Positions 21,108 to 32,105 of a stretch of DNA of 64,000 nucleotides are shown one piece after another. The stretch comes from Tricholomella constricta. Its lineage: Eukaryota > Basidiomycota > Agaricomycetes > Agaricales > Lyophyllaceae. Within the stretch, counting starts at the first letter, position 1; the number at the start of each line of letters is the position of its first letter. The notes under the pieces were generated by a model. That model did no database searches. It saw only the letters and a list, made by a program, of their open reading frames with translations, and was not told where the DNA came from. The DNA is taken from the NCBI GenBank assembly GCA_013368375.1, contig JAACJP010000051.1, positions 124,001 through 188,000 on the forward strand. Direction: 5' to 3'. A program made the translations under genes and the position numbers.

Positions 21108-23026
21108 ATGTTTGCGGACATGGTTGTCACATGCCCTGGTCACATGACAGTGCGAAAGTCACCATCAGTCCATGTGGCTGTGGCAACAGCTTTTTTCCTC
21201 TCGCTATCTGATCCCTTATCGCACCTCATCCAAAGCAAATCAATGACTTCCTCCGCGCTGCACTGGATTGACTCTGAGAGCTTTTTGCTTCCGATGACGG
21301 GCAGGGCCGCAGTTCACCTCCAGGAGGTGCTTTACTACTGCGAATCCCGCTTACGTGTTGCCTTGGTGAAGTTTGCAGGTGTGGATAATGCGGAGGTCCG
21401 GGCTTCAATGCAAGTGTGCTTGGCCGCGGAGCTGGTACGTTGCTGACTTGGCCATTTTCTGGATCATGACTTATTTCTCTACAGAACTTTGCAATGATAT
21501 TCGTCGGCGCTGCAACAAGCATGATGATATCGTGCGAAATTCCCAATATCCTTCGGCTTCTCGCTTCCCATTTCCATGGGCAGCTTGAGCCTCACAGCCC
21601 ACTCGTCCTTTCTGATTCACTGATTCTCGCGTTGGACGGCTCCATTCCGCTCGAGCACCCCGCGGCCGCTGTCTCTGAGTACGCCTGTGACTGGTGGCAC
21701 GAGCACGAAGATAATGAGCTCCGTGAACCACTCAGTCATGACACGTTGGAGGAATGCCTTGTCCTTCACCGCTTTCAGCGGCAGCAAGTGCCACCACTCT
21801 GGGTTCCACAGACGAGAGCAACTCCACAAGTCCTGCAACAGTGTCGCACCCATGTCCAGGGCTTCGAAACAATTTATGAAGCTCAAGCCTATCAGACCGC
21901 CCGCCGTGCCGCGGGATTCCACATGATTTTTGAGGCAGCAAGGCAACAGGCCGCGGGGGCCGCGGGGGATGACAAAGAAATGAGCCCCCATGAGCTCTTC
22001 AGAATCCTTCATCCAGAGGCAATGGAGGGACCAATCGCATCGGAATTTGGGGAGGAGCTGCCATCAGGGACGTACAAGGGAGAGGAATCAGATGAGGAGT
22101 TGGGCGTGAGCTCTGACAGCTCTGAGAGGTATGACCCACTCGGAACTGACATCCACCAGCCCAGGGAGCTGCTGCGTCACGAGATTCCTGATCACTTCCT
22201 CAGGCCGCCGCTCCGAAATAAAGATGTGGAGTATAAAAGCTACTACCAACGGCCCTTGGCAGGGCATGACAAAGGATCTGACAGTGACCCCGCGGAGGCG
22301 GACCCCGCGGACATTCAAAGTAAGAACAGTGATTCTTGTTATTTGAACTGCATTCAAACCTTTTGCAAGGCCAACCAGAATATGTTCCTTCTGAGGATGA
22401 GGACGAGCCCATGGCCGCGGATGTGGACCCCGCGGACATTCAAAGTAAGAACAGTGATTCTTGTCATTTGAACTGCATTCAACCTTTTGCAAGGCCAACC
22501 TGCACCCCGTTACGTATCCCCAGAATATGTTCCTTCTGAGAATGAGGATTCTGAGGATGAGGACGAGCCCATGGGTGAGTTATATTGCATTTGCTTATAC
22601 TTGCATATAGTTACCTTTCACCATTTTGTAGGCCAATCACATGAAGACCCCGATATGGTGTTCTCTGATGAGGACAGCCCCGCGGAGGACGCCCCTGCTG
22701 TCCAAGAACCCGATATTGAGTTTTCCGACAAGGACAGCTCTGCAGAGGACACCCCCGCTCTCCTCAAAGATCCAGATATTGTGTTTTCTGGCGAAGACAG
22801 CCCTGCGGAGCAACAAGACATGGAAGTGCTTTCCCTTTCCGATGACTCAGGTGAGGAAGAGTTTAGGGTCAGGAGGAGACACAGGAGACCACCCGTTGAA
22901 ATGCTTGAGGGCTTATTACGGTTTTCAGATGGTGAAATCAATGAGGAGCTTGCGGTTCAAGTACCCCGCGGACAATACACTGCCGCCTCCTTTGCTCACA
23001 TTCCTTCCAACATTCTTGATGATTAG
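21108..23026 (+). CDS. KDZ-element protein E, 570 aa, acidic tail, five exons
   Basis: Exons are 21108-21434, 21485-22319, 22370-22444, 22494-22574 and 22632-23026, all in phase. The N-terminal ~250 residues appear globular with hydrophobic helices (VHVAVATAFFLSLSD, SMMISCEIPNILRLLASHF) and a WWHEHEDNE stretch. From about residue 290 the protein is acidic and Ser-rich. The last exon holds three diverged copies of a PDI.FS..DSSAED unit. EYVPSE occurs twice here and once in the Zn2Cys6 protein, hinting at shared ancestry or a docking motif. Exon 3 and its intron look like a tandem copy of the neighbouring exon-intron unit. No family recognised. Role in transposition is inferred only from being inside the element. 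Confidence 0.75.
22303..22500 (+). repeat. Tandem exon-intron duplication in protein E gene
   Basis: The block from GACCCCGCGGACATTCAAAG through the following intron to TTTTGCAAGGCCAACC occurs twice, at about 22303-22375 and 22428-22499. Each copy has a CCGCGG site, a GTAAGAAC donor and an AAG acceptor. Both introns (50 and 49 bases) remain spliceable and keep the frame. Confidence 0.85.
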
Positions 23027-23464
23027 GGGTAGCTTTATCTTGATGTCTTTTTTCCTTTTGCTTTGTGATAATGAATATGTTGCCTTGTGATAATAAAAAT
23101 ATACCAATACAGATACACCATACTTGTAAATGAAACATGGAGGGGGAACAATTGTGTCCCTTGTCTATACATTAAAAGCATCCAGAGCCCGCGGACAATT
23201 ATGACCATATCCACAGACATTTATGGTCTGGTCTTCTACAGCACCATGGAGGCCCGTTGCAGCAGCGGGTTTACCCGCGGACATGGGCAATCCCCGCGAG
23301 CCCCTTGCTGCCCTTTGTAGGACCAGATAGGCCCGCTGCAGCCCCAGCGGGGCCGCTGGTACCGTCCCCGACGGTTACATGTAGAGACCCCGCTGGTGCG
23401 GTGCCAGATGGTGACATGTAGTGGCCCCGTATCAGCCCCGCTGATGCCGTGCCAGACAGCTACA

Positions 23465-24336
23465 TGTAGTGATCCCGCTGGCACGTTGGACATGCTACAT
23501 GGAGTCTGCCCCACAGACAAGGATTCATGGAGGTAAAAGACGACCCGCGGAGGTCCACAGAGGTGGGCAACCCCCCGCTAGCACCCCGCTCCCATATATG
23601 CCCGAAAAAAGGTAAGCCGCGGAGGTCCGCAGAGGTGGGCAACCCACCCCGCTGCCTCCAGGCCCGCTGCAGTGCTGGGTGTGCCCCCAAAGAAACAACC
23701 CGCGGAGGTCCGCAGAGGTGGGCAACCCCCTGCTAGCCCCCACCCCGCTCCCATATATGCCCAAAAAAAGGCAACCCGCGGAGGTCCGCAGAGGTGGGCA
23801 ACCCACCCCGCTGCCCCCAGGCCCGCTGCAGTGCTGGGTGTGCCCCCAAAAAAACAACCCGCGGAGGTCCGCAGAGGTGGGCAACCCCCCGCTAGCCCTC
23901 CCATTTATGCCCAAAAAAAGGTAACCCGCGGAGGTCCGCAGAGGTGGGCAACCCCCCGCTAGCCCCCCACCCTGCCCCCACAGGCCCGCTGCAGTGCTGG
24001 GTGTGCCCCCAAAAAAACAACCCACGGAGGTCCGCAGAGGTGGGCAACCCCCCGCTAGCCCCCCCATATATGCCTGAAAAGAAGCGACCCGCGGAGGTCC
24101 GCAGAGGTGGGCAACCCCCTGCTAGCCCCCACCCCGCTGCCCCCACAGCACCATATAGGCTGGCCCGCTGATACCATGCCAGGCAACTACATGTAGAGAC
24201 CTCGCTGGTACCGTGCAACACGGCTACATGTAGTGGCCCCGCTGGTGCTCCAGCGGCCCCGCTGGTGCCGTCAATACGGCTACATGTATGGCCCCGCTGG
24301 ACAGTGGGACACGCTACATTGTAGTGCCCCTACCTG
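23465..24336 (-). repeat. Right terminal inverted repeat with subterminal array
   Basis: This is the inverted partner of 10566-11375. It has eight units carrying CCCGCGGAGGTCCGCAGAG or variants between about 23541 and 24105, then CTACATGTAG palindromes and GGCCCCGCTGG repeats to the end. One unit (near 24020) reads CCCACGG, a C to T change on the opposite strand. The end has CATTGTAGTGCC at 24317-24328. Confidence 0.9.
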
Positions 24337-24345
24337 AACTTTGCA
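24337..24345 (+). repeat. Right flanking direct repeat of the KDZ element
   Basis: AACTTTGCA, identical to 10557-10565; candidate target-site duplication. Confidence 0.6.
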
Positions 24346-24499
24346 TTTCAGCACGGAGTTTGATGTCTGCGGTAGGAGTGCAGACTAGTGCGCTCACCCT
24401 CATTGAAAGAAACGAGCGCATCTGAGTGCGCGCTCTGTCTGGGGTCCAGGCCCTCATTAACAAAAGTAGTTGAGTCAGTATATTTATTTTGTGAGTTGA

Positions 24500-24765
24500 A
24501 CGCGACCACCGCGCACTCCCCGCGCACTCCCCGCACACTCTCCGCGCACTCCCCGCACACCCCCCGCGCACCCATCGCGCACCCATCGCGCACCCATCGC
24601 GCGCTCATCACGCGCACTCGCCCCGCACTCTCGGGCTCATCGCACACTCATTGCACACTCACCGCGCACTCATTGCTCACTTCTTGCGCACTCACTGCTC
24701 ACTCACCGCTCCCTCATCGCGCACTCACCGCTCACTCATCGCGCACTCATCGCGCACTCACCGGA
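24500..24765 (+). repeat. Minisatellite of about 10-base CGCGCACTCA units
   Basis: Degenerate tandem units of the type CGCGCACTC(A/C)(C/T) run over about 265 bases. The open frames across it only translate the repeat and are not taken as genes. Confidence 0.8.
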
Positions 24766-25265
24766 AACATAAAATATGTTTCTTAATTTTATCTTCCCTC
24801 AGGAAACACTTAACATTTATCCCCGGAAACATTGATCGGAAACATCTTTCATGGACCCGGGGAAACATCTGAGAAAAATCCTTTGTGTTACCAGAGAAAC
24901 ATGTGAAAAAACACCCTTAGTGGTTCCCAGGAAACATTTGAGAAAAATCCTTTGTGTTACCAGAGAAACATGTGAAAGAACACCCTTTGTGGTTCCTGGG
25001 AAACATATGGGAAACATCTTTCATGTTTCTTGGCAAACAGTGAAAGAAAAACTCATCATTTTTCCCACATAACGCTTGGGAAACACCTGTCATGGTTCTG
25101 GAGAAACAGTCAAAGAAAAATGATATATTTTTCCAAAAAAAAATCTGGGATAAATAAAATATTTTAATTAAGTGTTTCCTGAGAAAAATATTACCCGTTT
25201 CTTATCCATGTTTCTTTGGAAGTTGAAAAACATCTTTCCTTTCCATGTTTCCCACGGAAACATAG
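24762..25265. repeat. GGAAACAT repeat block, possible MITE
   Basis: The motif GGAAACAT or its complement ATGTTTCC occurs more than a dozen times. A 69-base unit is tandemly repeated (24862-24930 and 24931-24999) with a partial third copy. The block starts with GGAAACAT and ends with ATGTTTCC then CGGAAACAT, so a small inverted-end element is possible. No coding capacity. Confidence 0.65.
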
Positions 25266-25375
25266 ACCGCCGCCCGCAGTGATCCGACTGATGGCTTTGT
25301 TTTTCTAGTCAGCGCGTTGCCAGAGATGCGCTCCGTAAGCCCCCGCCTATTCACCCAGAGGATGCGCTGACCGGC

Positions 25376-26874
25376 ATGCCACAGACACGGTCAGGCGCGA
25401 CCTTCTCACCGTACGAAATCAGCCCCATTTACTGCGCCAAGGATTTCAATTTCGCTGCACTCCTGGAGGATTCGGTGCGCCTAGAGTGCAGCACTGACTG
25501 CGACCAAGACGTCAGCAGCGGACCCCCCGAAGCCGGCCACACTGAGCCCATCGACGCCCCAGCCAGCACTGCGACACCGCTGGCTCCCCCGCCCAATCAA
25601 CCCCGTTACTCCACGGCCCCCGATGCAGCAGCGCCAAGCGCTGCCTCTCGCAACCACGCCAAGCGCCGCAAAAAGCGAGCCCAGCAGATCCTGCGCGACG
25701 GCCACACCCCTCGGCCCAAGACACTCGAAAAATTCGTCCTCCCATCCACCCCACTCCAGACTCTGCTGGCCAGCGAAAGCCTGCCCGCTGCCAAGGGCGC
25801 TTACTCCGCCATGCGCGCAACCCAGAAGAGCGGCGATCAGAAACGCTGGACGGTCGCGGAGCTAATTTCGAAGGGGCTGACCTTGGTGCCGTGGAATGGC
25901 CTGTGAGTCCGCCCCCTCGCTACTCCGCCCCTCCTGCTGACCCTCCCCTCCCCTTCCAGTGATGACCGACCCCTGCTCGATAAGACGGGCTCAGTCATCG
26001 CCGTCCTGGTTGGCCAACCCCGCGACGAAAGTTACCAGCGGGCAGTAGATGCGGCCTACGCCAGCATAGCACGCGAAGGAGAAGCCGCGCCCTTCAGCCG
26101 AACCGATGCGAAACACAAGCGGGGGAGCTTCCCTGCCCTCAATGCCGGCGTAACGTATGGCAAGGGCACTACGGCGCCGGTCACTCTGGCTAACCACGAG
26201 CACAGGGACATGGTTGCCCGGCTGCTCGCCGACGCGAGCATGCAAAGACTGGCTGCGTTCGCAAGCGGTGCGTGCTCCCCTCTCCGCTGCCTCCTTCATT
26301 CCATTAATGTGTCAATCTTGGGACAGCTAGCTTCCAGCTATGGGCCCCCAACGTGTATAGCTACTATAAGGACCACCTCGATCCCCTCTGGGCAAGGATG
26401 CCCCATCTTCGACGCAACTTCCCCCGCAGCATCTATCCCAGCGCCGCCTTCAACTTTGGGCCGAACGTCTGGACCTATCGACACCGCGATTCACTCAACT
26501 GCCCATTCGGGTGGTGCGCTATCCAGGCCTTAGGCAACTTCGATGCCACTCGGGGGGGCCACCTTATACTCTGGGAGCTCGGGCTTGTAGTTGAGTTCCC
26601 GCCGGGCGCTCTTGTGCTCATCCCCTCCGCTACCATCTCCCACTCCAATGTGCCTGTTCAGGAGGGTGACAGCCGCGCATCGTTCACTCAGTATTGCGCA
26701 GGAGGTTTGTTTCGGTACGTTGACAATGGCTTCAGGACGGAAAAAGAGTTACAGAGGGAGGACGCTGAGGAGTATGCGAGAGTGTGCAAACTTAAGGAAA
26801 CACGGTGGAAAATGGGGCTGGGATTGCTTAGTAAATTTGACGACATAGTAAATGTACCCCGAAAGGCAATATAA
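25376..26874 (+). CDS. 2OG-Fe(II) oxygenase-like protein (TET/JBP-type candidate), 460 aa
   Basis: Exons are 25376-25902, 25960-26267 and 26327-26874, joined in phase, 1383 bases. The N-terminal ~175 residues are disordered and Pro/Ala-rich, with a basic KRRKKRAQQ patch near residue 105. The C-terminal 190 residues hold an oxygenase core: HRD (HxD iron site, about 26480), GGHLILWELGLVVEFPPGALVLIP strands, then SHSNVPV (distal His) and SRASFTQY (2OG-binding Arg candidate). It is a different subfamily from the fragment at 10004. The gene lies 1.04 kb from the KDZ right end, in keeping with the known fungal TET/JBP-KDZ link. No frameshift or stop was seen. The substrate cannot be read from sequence; TET-type assignment is tentative. 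Confidence 0.75.
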
Positions 26875-27869
26875 GCGTAGAAACCATGGTGAACAGCCAA
26901 TACATACATTTGCAGAACTTGCAGCAAGGTTTTCATGCCTGTTACACGAGCGCATGCATGAGCCAAACACAAGTTTGTACGCAACTTGAGCCTGTTGTCA
27001 GCTTGTTTTCAGGTCATTTCTGCACCATTGCCAGAAACCAGCCTCAAGTCCTCATCAGAAATGACGGGTATTTCAGGCCAAACAGCTGGGCACATATCCC
27101 GGCCACTAATAAGACCAGCAGAGCAGTGCAAGCACCGTTGTTAGTTATTTTATGATATTTATGTTCCGACTTTTGATGCCACTTCATTCATAGTATAGTG
27201 ACCTATGGGTAAAATTTTATTGTGTTTCTTGCAATCTACTCTACAGCTTCGTCGCTAGAAGCACATATTTTTTGCAGAGCTACAGCCCTCGCCGATCTCA
27301 GCAAATTGCAAGATCAATAGGGGGGGGTCAGAGATATCAAAAATTCACCTCTTCCTTTTTCAATGTTCTTCACTGTGCCAGTTTTGTACACCTATTAAAG
27401 CCTTATTGGCAGCAACCGATTACTTATACTGCCCCGTAAAAGCTTGCGATTAGAGCGCGAGTACCAAAATGAATATATTTCGTACTTTTCTCCCAAGGAA
27501 TCTGCTCCACATTGTGAGGGGTTATGCCGCGCCCATAGTAAGAGATGTATTCCGTACAACATATTTTTCTTAGAGGAGGTGTTTTGCAGCCGGTTCCTTT
27601 GTTCCCAATGAAAAACAGTTTGAAGCAAATTACTCTGGTTGCTCAATGGCAACGAAATTTGGGCAGATGCAGTGAATGGTAGCAACTAATCACTCACATT
27701 CTGTGGACTTCGCGCCAGGTGCGTGACCCAAAAATTTCATGCTCAAAGGTCCTGAAGAGATTTATGCTCGACGTGTGGCATGCCATAAGTGTCTAAAAAA
27801 GGAAACCGCGGCTCACATGCCTGCGTGAAAGTGGCTACACAAGGTGGGCTATATCTACTGTCCGCGGAC
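26875..27869. other. Non-coding stretch without recognised features
   Basis: AT-rich to neutral sequence with only short random ORFs. No repeat family or conserved motif recognised. Confidence 0.5.
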
Positions 27870-27990
27870 CACCTTTTCAGTAGACGCTCTAGTGCAACAG
27901 AATGAGCACCACCACCAACTGTATCGTTCACTACGCTAGCAGTCACCGGTTCAATTCCCATGGCCTGCACTTTTTTTTCTTTCTTTTTTT
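27870..27990 (+). repeat. Degenerate tRNA-related SINE head
   Basis: A B-box-like GGTTCAATTCC at 27951-27961 follows an A-box-like CTAGTGCAACAGAATGAG about 60 bases upstream, the spacing of tRNA internal promoters. A T-rich run (27969-27989) follows, as a Pol III stop would. The stems do not pair well, so it is not an intact tRNA. The reverse strand reads GIEPVT, a common by-product of translating tRNA-derived repeats. Confidence 0.5.
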
Positions 27991-28470
27991 GCATTATAAC
28001 AATTTTGTAAAGTCCAAAGAGCTGACGTGATGGAAGGCCTCACTTTGCATCTCATTGTTGACCGACTCATGGGCATTGATAGCATTGTAAATAGCAAAGG
28101 TGTAAGAGTACAAAAAATGCATGGTAGATAGCAAAGATGTAAGTACAAAATAAAAGCAACGTGGTGGCAATGGCAGGCATCAAAAACAACTAAGGGCGCA
28201 GCAAGAGGGCGATGGCTTCATTTACGTACTTGCCCCGACATGTACATTTTGTTGAAAGCAATGGCAGCGGAACCTTCTTCCTCGGTGTCTTTGAATAGGA
28301 CGGGCGCGCGGTGGTTGCCGGCGGCGGCGCGAGCGGCGGTCCTGCGAGGTCTGGGTCAGTGTTATTCGAGTAGCAGTTAAAATTCCACCCACAGTCCCAA
28401 ATAAACACCCGGGTGGTCCCCTGCAGTAACCACCCAGTAGCACCCCTCGTTCGCAGGGGACACTCTGGCG
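27991..28470. other. Non-coding stretch
   Basis: No gene or known repeat recognised. The GTAAGAGTACAAAA / GTAAGTACAAAA pair near 28100-28150 is a short local duplication. Confidence 0.4.
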
Positions 28471-28471
28471 G

Positions 28472-29133
<662 letters not shown>

Positions 29134-29512
29134 AACGGCCGACGGTACTACAGCCGACGGTTAACTTAAGCGAAAAAAAAAGATCAGGGTGAGCCAAGCA
29201 CTTACTTTCTGACTTGGCAGGAGACGGGTTTTCCGGAGTTACTATAATGCAGGTTAGCTGATGTCGTCGCCAATCATACCTGATCACTTGTCACTCACGT
29301 TTTGTGCAATGCGTCATGGCTGGGCTAATCAAGGCAGAGGTGCGTAGAAAGAGAAGAGCAAGTACGTGAAAAAGAGAGAAAAAAAAAACGCAGCAAGTTC
29401 AACCACCAACCGACACGGTCACGCTACCCAACGCGGTCACGTTATATTGATCCCTGTTGGGGCAATCAACGCGTCCCTGTTTTTTCAACCGGTTTCATTT
29501 TTTTGCCGTGAC

Positions 29513-31063
29513 ATGACGACATCCTGGTCCAGCCGAAACCCCACCTTCAGTGTACAGACCCCGCGTGTTCGCCTCAGCCAGGATAAGTCTGATGCAGCGC
29601 GCCATACGCGTGCGTTACGGGCTGCCAACAATAAGGCGAGTAGGGAGACCATTGAAAAGGAAGTCGAGGCCTACCTGCGGGACCAACAGCACTTTATTGA
29701 GGACCTTGCAACTAGGTGCACTGTTGATTCTGATGTCATCAGGAAGAAAATTATTCATGGCTCTACCTACAAATCACCTCGAGCTCCCTCACTGTATAAT
29801 GCAATAATCCACCATAAGTCCGTGGAACTGAATAAGGGTGTGTTTCTATTGTTTATTTCATAACAAATACTGACAGAATATTTGTAGACCACCCAGTTGG
29901 AGATTGTCTGCCGTTGAGCGAGATCCGGCGGCTAGCGAGCGCAGATGAAAGTCTGCAAGCTCATAACTTGTCCAAGGAGCGAAGGAAAGAACTCCTACAA
30001 GAACTCACGGATGCTCGGGCTATATGCGCAACAGGAGCACGAGCAAATAACCATGCTGCAACCATTGATGCAAGCAAAACGATCGACGCAATTGTACAAG
30101 AGGTACGCAGCGGCTGTCCCCTTTCAGACATATAAAACAAGTGATCGATCGTCAGATCAAAAACCTCCATTTGAGGACCGGCGTCCGGACCATTGCCTTC
30201 TTCACACGCAGCGACAGCGACGACACCATCGTGCCAGTTGTTGCGGCCTCCGACGATGCGACGCTCAAGTTCTTTCCGGAGGTTCTCAAGCTCGATGTCG
30301 GACGCGTGATGACCCAGTTCGAGCTCTTTTCAGTTGCTGAGACGAAAGGTGCATTGGCTTTTCAAACTTCAAGGTGCCATTCTGACCAGCTTACAGGCCG
30401 TGCTGAAGCCGACACATTGCCGGTTATGCGAGCAGATTGCGCTCGCCTGATTCTCGCAGGCTTGCGTGAGTCACGTTCAGGCCAACCGCCCCTCCACAAA
30501 AACTGACGCGCCTTTTCGTAGGAGAAATTACTCATGATCGCAAAATCAACATGAATTACGTCAACTATCAAACTGCTATCGTCGAAACTCACCACGTACG
30601 CCTCATTGGATGGCCGAAACAGGTCCCCTTTACGAGCCCCTCCAATCTCCCAACAAGGGACGATGTCCGCACTCTTCGCGTCGCTCTTTTGGACGAGGAG
30701 TGCAAATGGGAGATGCTCACCCACCGGGAGAGGAAGGAGCATACACTGATGCTATCGGATGCACGGCAGAGGGGCGAACAGGTCGGCAAGAAACGGAAAC
30801 CGCGGAGTGACAAGGGCACCACCCAGAAGCGTAAAAACAATAGCACGGAGCCCACTAGAAAGAAGCCGCGAACTGGGCAGGGCGTCTCTTCCAAGCTGCC
30901 TCCCACTTACCAGAGTACCGAGTTTGTCGAAGACGACGAGGACAGTGGCGATGACGGCAACGGCGGCGATGACAGCAACGGCGGCGATGACGGCGGCAGT
31001 GGTGTCAGTGGGGAAGTCACTGGTGGTGGCTGTCAGGGAAGGCCGGGCGAAAATGCCGAGTAG
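29513..31063 (+). CDS. Conserved-looking 447-aa protein of unknown function, five exons
   Basis: Exons are 29513-29837, 29888-30102, 30156-30348, 30397-30465 and 30522-31063; introns are 48-56 bases and all phases fit (1344 bases). The N-terminal ~100 residues are helical and charged. The middle includes LHLRTGVRTIAFFTRSDSDDTI and a FELFSV segment, then MNYVNYQTAIVETHHVRLIGWP near residue 275. After residue 340 come nuclear-signal-like basic clusters (KKRKPRSDK, TRKKPR) and a Gly/Asp-rich acidic tail. I recall similar hypothetical proteins in other Agaricomycetes, often in repeat-rich places, but cannot name a domain. A nuclear location is inferred. No break is visible, so the gene may be expressed. 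Confidence 0.8.
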
Positions 31064-31850
31064 GCAAGTAACGTTTCTCACCCCACCCTCCCCACCGTGC
31101 TCTCACCTCCCCCATCACCGCATGCTTATTCACGCCGCAGCTGTGGTGTTGCGCCTACTCCCCCCCCATCTGAACCCCTGTCGCTCCGCTATGCCCTACG
31201 CCCCGCCACCGCCCCATCTTGACACGGCCCACTCCTGCCTGACTTGACGAGCCGCATCCCTTCTTGCTGCCCCTAGCCGCGGCCTCCACCCCCTGCTTGT
31301 TGATACCACAGCCGCGGCATCACCTCCATCTTGGTGCACCCCATTCCGGCCTCATTCCGATGCGAGCCGCGCTCCTTCTTGCCGATCTCCTTGCCGATCC
31401 CAGCCCAGCCCATGCCGTCCTGTGCAGTTTGCGACTGCCTCCTGCCCCCTTCTTTCTGTGTGGCCCTGCGCTGCGCCCCCTTCTTGCAGCGCAGCCCCTG
31501 CGCCTTACCTTCTCACAACGCTGATCCCAGCGCTACGCAGCCTTCTCGCTGCAAACGGCGCCCTCGCCCCTTCGCGCCGCGCAGCTGTGCCGTGTCGTTT
31601 CACCTCCCCTGCCCGCTGCTCGGCCAGCACCCGCTCACTGCCCCGATGCACGCGGCGGCGGCACCTTGGCTGACCCCACTATCCGTATTATTTGAGATCA
31701 TGTCGTACAATTTCAATGATAATATTCTTTTCTTGGCCTGTCTATAAAATCTACGGCACAACACGTGTTGTATATTATCTGATATGGGCTCTGCATTTAA
31801 TCTGATTTTTTGGAGATTTTCCAGTGAATTTTGAGGGAGTTGGCGAGCTC
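31064..31850. other. Pyrimidine-rich non-coding stretch
   Basis: C/T-rich low-complexity sequence (31070-31660) creates overlapping Pro/Cys/His-rich open frames on the plus strand, none with splice sites or family features. Not annotated as coding. Confidence 0.5.
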
Positions 31851-31859
31851 GTTGTGGCC

Positions 31860-32105
31860 AACGACGACGAACGCGGGCGGAATGATGGCGGACTGATGGC
31901 GGAATGATGGCGGAATGATGGGCGGGTGGCGGACCGACAGACGGCGACGGTTCTGGCAACCTTGATGTGATGTTGATGGGAACATTGATGGCGGACTGAT
32001 GGCGTAATGATGGCGGAATGATGGGCGGGTGGCGGACCGACAGACAGCGACGACGGCTGTTCTGGCAACGTTGATGGTGATGTTGATGGGATCATTGATG
32101 GCCTA
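31860..32105. repeat. Tandem repeat with GATGGCGGAAT units
   Basis: A unit of about 115 bases, containing several GATGGCGGAATG sub-repeats followed by GGGTGGCGGACCGACAGAC, is present twice (from about 31880 and 31987). Confidence 0.75.

Larger units (their letters stand above)
10566..24336 (+). mobile_element. Complete-looking KDZ (Kyakuja-Dileera-Zisupton) DNA transposon, 13.8 kb
   Basis: The element is bounded by long inverted ends and a 9-base direct repeat. It encodes a KDZ transposase with an intact spliced frame. Five gene models fill the interior: 137 aa (-), Zn2Cys6 coiled-coil (+), 665 aa (-), transposase (+) and 570 aa (+). Two divergent gene pairs share short intergenic regions (12142-12426 and 16779-17032). 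About 77 CCGCGG sites are spread through ends, coding parts and introns by hand count. KDZ transposons are a known fungal and animal superfamily (Iyer and colleagues). The accessory genes are not ones I can name. Apart from a possible frameshift in the Zn2Cys6 gene the element looks potentially autonomous. Confidence 0.9.

Noticed and set aside
24388..24786. 132-aa open frame
   Set aside because: Only translates the CGCGCACTCA minisatellite.
27890..27970. Possible intact tRNA gene
   Set aside because: T-arm and acceptor stems do not pair and no anticodon arm could be drawn; kept only as a SINE-like remnant.
31064..31750. Overlapping long Pro/Cys/His-rich open frames
   Set aside because: Produced by a C/T-rich tract; no family motif, splice signal or consistent frame.
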